DNA of 64,000 nt, from positions 661,234 to 725,233 of the forward strand of contig SCFE01000055.1 in NCBI GenBank assembly GCA_004352715.1, in the 5' to 3' direction. Positions within the stretch are counted from its first letter, which is position 1. Each line of letters opens with the position of its first letter. The translations under genes were made by a program, and so were the position numbers. This DNA comes from Hofstenia miamia. Lineage: Eukaryota; Xenacoelomorpha; Acoela. Positions 37,693-48,332 of this stretch are shown here, one piece after another. Below the pieces are notes generated by a model, which saw nothing but the letters and a program-made list of their open reading frames with translations, searched no databases and was not told the DNA's origin.

Positions 37693-39599
37693 GTTGATTA
37701 TTTAAGAAATTTTATTTAATATAAATTTATATATTGTAACAGCTTTTCATATCTTTTCGTCTATTCAAAATATTACATTCCAGCTGTGTTTTTTGTTTGT
37801 ACGGTTAAGAATCACAGTTGTAGGAATTGATATTTTTTAATAAAATGAAATTCTTTTGTAAAATAGAGTATTAATTTAGATTTCGTTATATTAAGTAAAG
37901 TTTCTATCAATGAAAATTGGTTATTGATTAAACCTTGTTTTAGTGAAAATAGATCTCTCATTCATAAGACTGGCAATAGCAATAAATGCTGACATTATTT
38001 GTTTCAATGAAACAGGGTTCTGTGTGGCCATTCGATTCCATAGGATTTACTTTTCGCACTGCCATGGAACTGGGATCTGGGAATAATTATTGCAATGGAA
38101 ACATAAATGAGGAAACTGGGACCAAGAATTTCTGAATCTCACTTATAAATTTGTCAATTTTAGGCAAAAAGAACCTACACATTGGAATCATGAAATGATA
38201 TGGTATGGGACTGAAATCAAGTACAATGGAATTAAATTTGACTGTGACCATTACAATTCTACTCACTAACTAGGCCTACAAATATATTATATATTTATTA
38301 ACGTTCTGCTATGCCAAATATTGAAAATCATTTTTTGATAATTCTATGTTTCATCAATGTAGTTTTTATAGTAGTCATATTCACTACAACACAAATAAAC
38401 AGTGATAAAAGGAAGTCGTGAAAACGTTTTCATTTTTCATTCATTCTTCAGTGTTGGAGCGAATTGATGTGAATTAAATTTAATCATAATTATACATCAT
38501 ATTTGCATTATGAAAAATATTGAAAATTGAGAATAATTGACAATATTATCATTTTTAGGTAATAATGCATGTTTTTCCAATTGATCAATTTATTCCCACT
38601 AAAATTGGTGCATTTTAAAATATTAAGTTAACCTTGTTTAAACTTTTACTTTTGTTGCAGTTATAAATAAGACCCCAACTAAGCCAATAATGGTAAATTG
38701 ATAAGAATTTAGGCTAGCGTCTCACGATCACTTTTCCGGCATACGACTCCATTATACTATGAAATATTTGGATTTGAGGCCAGCGTACATTTCCGTGATA
38801 CAGGAATCTTTTTTTTTGATATCAAATTGATTTTGCTTTCATGTGACAACACTTAAAATATTAAAAAAATGTTTAATTTTCTTCAACCAAAATTGCAAGC
38901 ACTAATCATGAGACGGGGAAGTAAGTTGTTGTTAGTCTACATTTTTTTAACTGTTTGCGAAAGAAAGGAATGCTAAGCGCTATTCATTTTGACAAACAGT
39001 GAGATGCCAGCTATAATGTTTAATTTCCAAAAAATACATGAAATTTGTCATTTTGCACCTTGCAGCTGACCATATTAAACATTTTGACTTTATGTAGCCT
39101 TAGAAAAGCACAATATATTTGTTTTGTTTCATTAAAATTTATGGACAATATTCTGTCAATACAGTATCTTGACAACATTAGCTGTGATTTATTACCGCAT
39201 CTAGTTAATACCAAAAGTTGGTTTAAATTCATGGGGATGGTTTGATTTAATTAACAAGGCAATGTGTTGTACCTTAGCATTTACTTTATATAGCTTAAAA
39301 TTTCTCTAGACAATTATAAAAAATATATTCTAGATTTCAGTACTTTTAAAATCGTCTGTCGTACTTTTTATTAAATATTTTTACTTTCGACATTATATCT
39401 AACATTTATGCAAATAGCATAAATCCTCTAAAAGGATTACGTTGTCTGAATGGCATTAAGTCTTCTTTAATTTATATTTATAAGTAAATAAGTATTATTT
39501 TTCAGTGATAAACACGTTCATATTATAATTCAAAGCAGATTATATGCTTTCCATTTGTATATAAGTAATATCAATAAGTTAGTTGAAGTGCTGTTTTGG

Positions 39600-39770
39600 T
39601 GGCAATATTTATATGACATTATACCATTCATCGTTACTAGTAAGAAGATTTGAATCATGGCTAGGTTTTGTGGGACTAGAACATATTGGCAGAGTTGAAA
39701 GCTGTCTGGTTTTTGGAGACGTCGGTCCGGTATCTAAAATTGTTCCTATCTCTAACCAAAGCCCGATTTG
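39600..39770 (+). mobile_element. tRNA-like SINE fragment, degenerate
   Basis: gttactagtaagaagATTTGAATCatgg (about 39630-39660) resembles the anticodon-arm-to-box-B part of a tRNA head, with box B near GATTTGAATC. No convincing box A remains. The GC-richer tail continues to about 39770. Confidence 0.25.
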
Positions 39771-40304
39771 AAAACAACAATTCAAATCAAATGATGATAG
39801 ACACGTTTTAAGAATAGGTTCTAACCTACCCTACCATTTAATTTTGTATAAAAGTCCCCTATAAATATACTTGGGGATATTATTAAATATGGTTAGAGTT
39901 TCATTGGCTGTTCTACTAAGTAATGTTTTCTTATTTTTCCAAAAATGGTGACAAAGTGCTATCTAACCTGCCTAGAATATTCAGGAATTCTTAATACATT
40001 CAATAATTGTTAATGAAAACATGTTTTTCTTGATAGTATCATTTGATTAAATTCATCATTTATGTTCCCGGTCCCATATTAGTAAGAGAAATACTGAAAA
40101 AACTTTAGTCGAGCTTAAGCAAATTAATGCCTTAATCAAACTAGCAATTCACTAATTGAATTGACCTAAGTACGCATCACTATCTTAGTTAAGAAAATAT
40201 ACTAAAAGGCTTTTGCTAAAATACTTTCTGATAATCTAAGTAAGATCAAAATAATAAGTGCACCTATTTATATATTTATTTGTTCCGTCCTATACAAAAT
40301 ATAT

Positions 40305-40306
<2 letters not shown>

Positions 40307-40336
<30 letters not shown>
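40307..40336. repeat. (TA)n microsatellite
   Basis: About 30 bp of TA repeat. Confidence 0.9.
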
Positions 40337-40343
<7 letters not shown>

Positions 40344-42209
40344 ATATTAAAAATGTAAGTAGATGAACCATGTTATATAAAAATATGGAAGATGTAAAGT
40401 GAAAAGGATATATATATTTCCAATTCAACTTTAGTGTATCAACTTTGAAAGCAAAGCTTTTAAAATCTTGCAATGTTGATGTTTATCAAGATTATTGCAC
40501 CTGGAAAATCTAGTTTACTCTTGCAGCATAAATTGGAAAATATTGATTCAGCCAGCTGAACAGACAGTGACACTAAAATATAAATTGCTTTCAACAAAAA
40601 GGGCATTATTAAAATAGACACTTTTTACGTTAAGTGTATGGATTCCATATCACTTCCTAGTTTGGAGTTGTATTTTCCTTAATTTGAAACAAATTGCTAA
40701 TTTATGAACTTTGCGCGTCAAATCTAAGAGATATCATTCAATTACCTATTAAATTAATAATTTTACATTTGCGTTTAAAAACTTTTAGTTTTAGGTTTGT
40801 AAACTATTTAAACATTTCATTGTGATTATTATATTCTGTGACACGAACTTTCATAACGTCTAGTAATTGAAATCACAACAAAAAATTATGAAGCATAGCA
40901 AATATTGTGCAGTGTAATTTGTACTACTGAAAAATTCTCTATTAATGATGACTATCATTTATAGACATGTGTATGATGCATATTGCAACTTTCATCTATC
41001 GACATTACTTGTTCCATGATGCTTTTTTATGTACTATGTCCATTAAAGGTGAAAGTTCTCTACAGTAGCAATCGAACTTTGTATAAGGTTTATGCTTTTT
41101 CCAGTTTTCATGTACCCATAGGCCTAGTATTGGTGGAATAGCAGTTCTACAAGCGCATTAGCCCCTGTGATTGTTTGTTGGATTGATAATTGTTAAACAG
41201 TCATTGCCTTATTTTTTTAATAAAATTTTCCAATTGAAATCTTGAGATGTTTACCAAAATTGTATGAGTAATAAAAAGTTTGTTTACTGTTAAACAATTT
41301 AAATGATATATAAAGTTTCTTGAAAAAATACCAATAGAATATACATTATCGTTAATTTTGTATTTATTAGAAAAGCTTAACATTTCAGCTATATTCAAAA
41401 GATTGGGCCCAAAATACTTCAGGCCAATTATTTTAGCCTTAGGATAATTTATTCTTATATAAGCATTTTGTTTACCATTTATTAGCAATTAAAATTTTCA
41501 TTTTTGACAATAAGAATTTTTTAATGTTTATATTTCTACACTGCACTAAATCAACCACTATTTTCAAAGTAGTTCAAAGTATTTTCAACTCTTTTAGCTT
41601 AGTTTCCATATAATGACACAGTATTGCGTTTTTTTTAATATAAAGCAGTTTTGGAGAGTTCTTTCATCAAAATATTAATTATTAAATTTTGTGGCTTCCT
41701 TCATAAAAAGTTTCATTGTTACCTACTCAAGGATTGTAAATTTATTTTAGTTAATACAACGCAACTGCAGTGGTAGGCATGTCTTCAATTATCCTTATTT
41801 AATGGAAAGTTATTTCCGATATTTCTTCAGATGGAAAATATTTATTAATGGAAACTATTTTAATTAAATATTAACTTTCATTATAATAGGCATAGATTAA
41901 CATAAATATTTATATTTCAAAGGAAGAGCTTACAAATGCTTCTAGAGTCTTCATGACTAAAACCTTGCCCAATATTCATCGACAAAAAATTGCAAAAAAT
42001 CGATGGTAGGTATTATCGTTCCACCCATAGAGTTATATTGTAGTTTTTCATGATGTAAGCTGACTGAATGTGTAAATATAATTAAACGTGAGCTTAATGA
42101 AATAGTTTATTAACCTTATAGTTGTTTAAAAATTTTTAATGCTTGTAATGCCAAAAATCACAAATATGTCGACATTCTGATAGCACCATGGGATAAAGAA
42201 GTGTCTCAC

Positions 42210-42317
42210 CTTTCATTTTCGTTGGCAACCCGGAACTGTCCCATTGCGCGAAGTCGCGGATCACAGGCACATTCGGCACCACAACATCTGAAGCTTCAAT
42301 AGGTTTAGTAGGTCTAT
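42210..42317 (-). CDS. Internal coding exon of an unrecognised gene
   Basis: On the - strand tcttatatgtatag| precedes 108 bp that end GAAAG|GTGAGA, an excellent donor. The exon is 2 nt + 35 codons + 1 nt (phase 1-1). It is open only in this frame; one alternative has a TGA and the other starts with TAG. The peptide is R-P-T-K-P-I-E-A-S-D..., with VPVIRDFAQWDSSGLPTKMK at its end. Many wobble positions are G or C (GTG, CCG, ATC, CGC, GAC, TTC, GCG), unlike the AT-rich surroundings, which points to coding selection. The + strand is also open over part of the segment but ends in TAG at its only donor. I do not recognise the protein. The gene runs opposite to the Ig-superfamily gene and would be nested in or next to it. 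Transcript evidence would settle strand and neighbours. Confidence 0.6.
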
Positions 42318-43197
42318 CTATACATATAAGAATCAGTTATAGTTCATTGTTGTTCTCAATGGACTCTAAATTGTATACTTACATGAACGCTAGATATGGT
42401 GAGAGAAATTAAATCTTTTTTTTTAAAATAAAACTTTCAAAAAAATTAGGTCATCTTTCGAAATATTTCTGACAACAACGCGCTTTAATAGACATTTTTA
42501 ACCCGACATATAAATTAATGCATGTTCATAACTGGATTTGACAATGGCCCAGTAATTCCAAATTTCCTAATAAGCTTGGAGAAAGTTCTACGACAATGTG
42601 AAAAAACAGTTTATCTTTTTAAAAGGACAACCCGCTTCTTAAGGTTAATAATAATTTGATATAAAAGGCGCTTAGGACCATGCCTAAGGCATCTTTATTA
42701 GTATAGTTAATTGAAATGATAAACTTGCCTCATAATATAGCGTAGGCGTGGTTTGTCATTTATATAAATGCAACACGCCACTTACATGGCTCAATAGGCC
42801 ACACCTTTTAAATCTATCAAAATAATAAACGGAGGGTATTTTAAAGCTCCTGACAGATATTTCTGTCATCGTACATGGCATCCAACAAACATCTTATGGC
42901 ATTGCCTTTTAAATAGATTTCATGACATTTTAATTTTTAAAAATTTTGTTGGCGCGAAAGCATTTTAACTAATATATATTTTTCTGAAAACATTTCACAA
43001 AATAAATTGGAATTATTTTATCACTACAAGATCAAAATTTCAATGTTTTAAATAAAAATGATCATTTATTACAATAATTTTGTAATATATCCTTGAAATT
43101 GACATTCATACGCTCTATGTATTGTTTCAATGCCTTAAATGTAAGTAAAAATATATTGTAGGAAATATTATTAAAGCTAAAATATTTTTTAATGTTA

Positions 43198-43199
<2 letters not shown>

Positions 43200-43232
<33 letters not shown>
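43200..43232. repeat. (TA)n microsatellite
   Basis: About 33 bp of TA repeat. Confidence 0.95.
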
Positions 43233-43236
<4 letters not shown>

Positions 43237-44524
43237 TCCTTAAGAGAATGTATACAATTTTTGTATAATGCTGAAATTAAAATGACAATAGCATTTTATA
43301 AACTCTATGCTAAGTTATAGGAATGTTTTTCTTACTATCTGCTGAGATGAATGAATTTGAAAAAGTTTTGATTTAATGTATTGCGTTCACATCACGTGCT
43401 GCTACTAAATTTAATAAATCAGATTTGGCTATGAGGTAACTATATAGTTTATTAGATGATATTATCAATATTTTTTAATCAAATCATACACAACCATTTT
43501 AAGATAACTCAGGTGAATTTTTTTTGTGTGATTCCTAAAACTGGCTTTAAATTGGGAATTTTAATTAGCAAGTTAGAAAATTTAAAATAATTAAAAACTT
43601 CAATTTTATGCACACTAATATTTTCCTGTTAGTAACAGATAGGAAAGTATAAATTTTTTGCATAAACAGTTGAATTGATTATAAAATCTATACCTTAGAT
43701 ACACGTTTCGTGAACCACAACGCACAAAATTTCAATCATCTTCAAATAAAATTGAAATTGGTTGTTACGTTTTATTTCATGAGGATGATATATATCGCCG
43801 AAACATTTATCAGGCAACTGGGAGAAATTACAATGCTTTCAAATATATTTGTTTCAAGAATTTACTCGATAAATATATTTTGTAATTTAAATTCAATAAG
43901 AGCGCCTTGTGTTGCATTGTATAGTCTTGGCTAGATCCGGTCTAGCTTATTTTTGTGCAACATGTAATGAATCAGGAATTGATAAAAATTGCGAATACTA
44001 TTGAGCTGAGATTCCACGAAAGCAGAAATTATTGTAAGTGGTTTCACTAAATTTTGTCATAGCTCTCTCTTATTAAGCGTCCTTGTCCCATTATCTCATG
44101 TAATCCGATAAAAAAATTATACAGCTGCACGACTTCTTCCAAAATTTGGAAAAATAAGGAACGAATGCTCTAAACAAGTGTAGATTATTTTGAAAAGTTT
44201 AAAATCAATAAGAAATTACCAACAAAATCTATTGTTCGTCGTCTTAACTCCATCATTTTTTATTGCCTTGTTGGAACCAGGTCCCATTAAGGCCACCTCC
44301 AAGACACATTAGATCTATTGGATTATATAGTCTGGCAGAAATATTGTTGCAATCAATATTACATTTTTTGTACTTTTGTATAATGCTTAGAGATGAATTA
44401 TTTTGTTTTCAAATGATTATTAAACAATGATATCTTTATAGAAATGAATAAGAGTATGCTATCCGAACTCCCAATGCTATACTGGCCGTCTTCTCAGTGA
44501 AATAATTTGTCTAAGTTCAGAATC

Positions 44525-44547
44525 CTTTGGGCCTAGATGGCCCAGAG
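44525..44547. repeat. Hairpin, 9-bp stem
   Basis: CTTTGGGCC (44525-44533) pairs with GGCCCAGAG (44539-44547), with one G-U, around tagat. It is GC-rich in an AT-rich setting and its role is unknown. Confidence 0.6.
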
Positions 44548-44590
44548 CAACATTATTTTGAATTCTGTTTTGCTAAATTCAGGCACTCAC

Positions 44591-44725
44591 CTTTAAAGTT
44601 TTTTGTCAAATGCACCCAGTAGAACAATTATTACTGCGTGTAAACAACTGAAACTCAACTGCTTCTTTAATGAAATTCTTGAACAGTCGAAATCAAAATG
44701 CCTCTTCATTGTAAGAGTCAATTCA
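44591..44725 (-). other. Candidate exon with start codon, - strand
   Basis: The acceptor tcaatatttgcag| and a strong donor AAAG|GTGAGT enclose 135 bp. An ATG at 44709 opens MKRHFDFDCSRISLKKQ, followed by a hydrophobic run CLHAVIIVLLGAF. A TAA occurs two bases before the donor. It could be a 5' UTR exon with a short upstream ORF. Alternatively, with the weaker internal donor CTGG|GTGCAT (exon end 44616), it could be a first coding exon in phase 1, in register with 42210-42317. Neither reading is secure. Confidence 0.25.
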
Positions 44726-45136
44726 CTGCAAATATTGAGAACATAATTGTTGTAGCAATGTTTTATACATTATTAATAAGCATTTCAAATCGCGCGACCT
44801 CCCTCATATGCAAAATATTTATCCTAAATTTCTTAAAGTAATTCTTAAGTGCTTTTCATTTAACGGCAATGAACTAAGTGCATACCTCCATTTTAAATTC
44901 CACTGAGAACAATGTAATCCTTCAAATCCCCATTTCACATCATAATCATTTTAAATTTCACGGTCGTTTTTGTATGTATGCATTACAAAATGGAAATGTA
45001 ATAAACGAATACTGTTTGAAAGTTGTAGAGTTTCTACAAAAGATTTTATTTGTAGCGGTTGACAGTTTCTTTTTGATATCTTGTTAAAGTAATCGTTTAA
45101 AAATTTCTATGATTAAATGGCCGTTATCATTGCACA

Positions 45137-45378
45137 GAGAGTGCATGACCAGAGAATTGTTGCTTTGTGAAACGTCAACGGTAACTGAAAAATGTTTAAA
45201 TGCTCGTATGTGAAAACTACATACAATGCCGCTCAAAAGTCTAAGACCAANNNNNNNNAGACAGGAGAGTGCATGACCAGAGAATTGTTGCTTTGTGAAA
45301 CGTCAACGGTAACTGAAAAATGTTTGAATGCTCGTATGTGAAAACTACATACAATGCCGCTCAAAAGTCTAAGACCAA
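45137..45378. repeat. 114-bp direct repeat around an 8-N gap
   Basis: 45137-45250 and 45265-45378 match except one A/G seen; the gap is 45251-45258. It includes the start of the Tc1 inverted repeat, so the transposon end also appears twice. A likely unmerged overlap. Confidence 0.9.
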
Positions 45379-45820
45379 CGGTGTTAAATCGATTTTTAAT
45401 ACTGCAGGCATAAAACTAAGTAAAATATTCAATGAACAATTTTGTACGTTGCTAAAAATATTTTATTAAATGGCAACTATAAGTTTTTATAACAAATTTT
45501 CAATATTTTGCATGCAGGCTCCTAGCTTTCAGGCATGTCTCTAGGTTTTCAGGGCATTGATTTTACCAATGATGCACAGTACTCTGCTAGGATATGTTGA
45601 GTCCACAACAGCATAATTTTCTCCCTCAAATCATCAAATGATGTGGGATTCATCTCAAAAAGATGACTCTTCAGAATGTTCCAATAGTTTTCAATAAAGT
45701 TCAAATCTGACTAATTGTTAAGCAATTTTGGTAGCATCTGACATTGCTTAATTGTCACCAGTTTTAAATTGCGACAAGGAGTTCCTATCTTGTGGGACGA
45801 TAGTTCCTCCACCATACAAT
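45352..45820 (-). mobile_element. Tc1-type transposon relic
   Basis: After a TA dinucleotide the sequence begins CAATGCCGCTCAAAAGTC, the typical Tc1 terminal repeat. A transposase C-terminus follows on the - strand. The opposite terminal repeat was not found, so the copy is truncated at about 45.8-45.9 kb. Confidence 0.75.
45477..45820 (-). pseudogene. Tc1 transposase C-terminal relic
   Basis: The - strand encodes GTPC-, LKLVTIKQCQMLPK and then, after a stop, SDLNFIENYWNILKS (45710 downward). This matches the conserved S-P-D-L-N-P-I-E-N-x-W block that carries the final acidic catalytic residue (Glu, codon 45692-45690). LREKIMLLW and CASLVKSMP follow, as in Tc1 tails. The second catalytic Asp, expected just before G-T-P-C, is Ile. 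With in-frame stops (at about 45711-45713 and after SMP), the enzyme is inactive. Confidence 0.75.
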
Positions 45821-46632
45821 GGCATAGAAATCTGCTCTCGAATAAACTGTTAAGAGAGTGAGAAAATGTATGCATTAAGAAACGTATTTACGTCTTCTAG
45901 ACAGATGGAACGTTGAAAAGATCAAGTACTATAATTTTTTGTATGTAAGACATTGAGAATTTTATGGTAGATTTTGGGCAAACAAATATCAACGTTCTCA
46001 TGTAAAGGAAGTTTTTGTATTTCCTATCAAGAATGTGAATTCTCAATTCAGTAAATGTAATTGACCATATTCTTAATGACCTTAAAAGAAATTTAACTGA
46101 AAATATTGTATTTCTAGCATAAAACAAGCCGGTGCAAGAGTTCAAAGCCCTAACCCTAACCAATACTTTTGTTATGACTTCAATCATTTAAAACTATTCA
46201 CTAAATTGTTAACACTGATCTATACAAAAATAGTTGCTCAATTTCCATTCAACATAGACATCGTTTAACACATTTGTGTTACATCCTTGAACTTAATGTA
46301 AATATTGCTATTACTAATAAAGTAGCTTTCACAACGGAATAACTTGGCTTAGAAATAATAGATAATAATGAATAAGCGAGTACTATTTTGTGTTTTATAT
46401 CTGTACCTCACTCTATACATCTACAATAATGGACTCCATTTTGTTGTGATTCAATACAGGGTTAGGTGCTTCCATGCTTTGAATGTGCTTATAAATTTAA
46501 ATCGTTAATTAAGGAGTGTCATAGGATAAAATTGTGAATAAAAATCATTTTACCAATTTATGATTAAAAACACAACATATGGTTTGTTTAAAGTTTATTC
46601 ATTCATTAAATATCGAAAGCTGCCCATTCAAA

Positions 46633-46662
46633 TTCCCGTGCATAGCACGGGAAGTTTCCTAG
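46633..46662 (+). mobile_element. Helitron 3' terminus
   Basis: TTCCCGTG-catag-CACGGGAA (46633-46653) is a perfect 8-bp hairpin. Nine bases later the sequence ends CTAG (46659-46662), followed by T. A short GC-rich hairpin about 10 bp before a CTRR end, inserted 5' to T, is the defining 3' end of Helitron rolling-circle transposons. The 5' TC end was not identified and no helicase coding sequence is nearby, so it is probably a short non-autonomous copy extending left from 46662. Confidence 0.65.
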
Positions 46663-48264
46663 TTTATATTTAAAATATTAGTCAAAATTTGTTTTATAAT
46701 GCTTTTGTGTTTTCTAACAGTATTTATCTATTCTATTGCTTATTCACAATTTGTTCATAAATTGTTCAATATGTTACATAATGTTGTATACAGTGGAATT
46801 TTTCGAAGCAGGAATTAATTAACATTAACACTTGAAAGCTGGTTCTTTTGTCTCATAACAATTAGTATGCACAGAGTGTTATGACTTAGTCTAAAAAATA
46901 TTGTCTCAGACTTTTTGCCTTATGTCACTGTTCAATATTTCTTTGAGTTAGTCGAACATTAGAATGCTGATTTTCGGAGCAGTCAAATGCCATCATCAGC
47001 CATAAAAGTTTTGAAAGCAAACGGCTTTAAAATTTTTTGCGCGAGTTTAACACAAAGAAGTTCAAAGAAAGACTGAGAATGCACAGTCTGGCTGTTATTG
47101 TAGCTGCATGATAAGTTGGCTGGTTTTCAACTAATCACCGAAAATTACCAAAAATTCTTTCTTCGTTCACTTGGTGTAAAAAGAAGAGCGTGTCCTTTCA
47201 AGCAGTATTTTCCTTCTATCTCTGATATGTATAGAGAAAACCTGTACCGTAGTGTTTCAGACAGCACACTAAATTTTATCCATACATAGGTCAAAAACTT
47301 AACGAAGGCGTACTGGTAGGTCTTCAAAAGTAAAATTTAATTTGCTTGTTGTAAATCCTTGAAACATTGCGAAATATTTGCTGGGAAGTGTATTTTTCAA
47401 GGGCCTAGCTTAACATCTTTTGCTGCGAAATGGGAATGTGTTGTCTTGGTATTTTGGATAATGACAATGCCACTGCTGATATTTTATATTTAAATGACAG
47501 AAATAATCTGCTGATGCGATCGTCTAAATGGTTGATTTTTCCAGTATGCAAACTCACTATCATCATTGGCCGTTGTTATGATTCTTCAAAATTCTTAGGC
47601 TTGTTGAAAATAGTGCTATTCTGCTACATTTGTGAGTAGGCCCCACATTTCACCATTAGCTACTATTTTTAGAACATTTGCAAAGTGTTTATACATAACA
47701 TTTCAATATCAATCGCATTGCATTGATCACTAGAAGAATATTTCAAATTTATTCAGAATCTTATAGTACAAAAGGAAATTTCTTGCAATGTGACATTTGG
47801 CCAATGCAGATTTGTAAGTGGGTCACGTTTTTCAGCTCTGGCTCAACCTAGCCATGTTCTTAATTGTATATTTTTGACCCGATTTGGGCCGAAAATTACT
47901 AAGAAAATATGAGAAAAGTAGGGTTCTTTGTGACAATCAAATTTCTGGTATTTACGGAGACTTAATATTTCTGTGCAGCGAAGCGCAAATGAAGAAACGT
48001 ATTGCAAATTATTTTGCAACATATAATGAGGTCTAAATGTCGGATACAACAAATTCGCCTTTGACAACAGCTGATTTTTTTATTTGTGAAAGCGGCCCTT
48101 ATCCCGTGAATTATGATAAAGCCATTGGCTGTTGACTGGGACCCTTCACTTTTTAGTGTGAAAATGCAATTTTTCAATTTCAAATATATTTGAAACTTTG
48201 ACTGCGAATGTTAAAAATATAATGAGAAAAATAAAAAATAAGATTTTATGTGTACTAAGTATAT

Positions 48265-48332
48265 CATACTTTAACTAGTTCAACTGTAGAATCAACTCAT
48301 AGCATACTTTAACTAGTTCAATTGTAGAATCA
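48265..48332. repeat. 30-bp tandem direct repeat
   Basis: 48265-48294 and 48303-48332 are the same 30 bp (catactttaactagttca...) with one C/T difference and an 8-bp spacer. No gap is involved, so this looks like a real local duplication. Confidence 0.85.

Noticed and set aside
39045-39245. Ig strand E-F-like frame (LTILNIL...QYICFV)
   Set aside because: Phase 0 does not join exon 3, the expected acidic-Gly before Tyr is absent, and a 60-codon frame after one of many pseudo-acceptors is not improbable. Kept only as part of a cluster worth checking.
46147-46162. ccctaaccctaacc as an interstitial telomere repeat
   Set aside because: Only about two units; another single instance at 34279 shows it can arise by chance.
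45897-46187. 96-codon - strand frame
   Set aside because: No recognisable domain and partly overlaps a ccctaaccctaacc-like simple sequence.
46972-46999. CTGATGA...GAAA on the - strand as a third hammerhead
   Set aside because: Helix II is poor and helix I does not pair, unlike the two Penelope-like copies.
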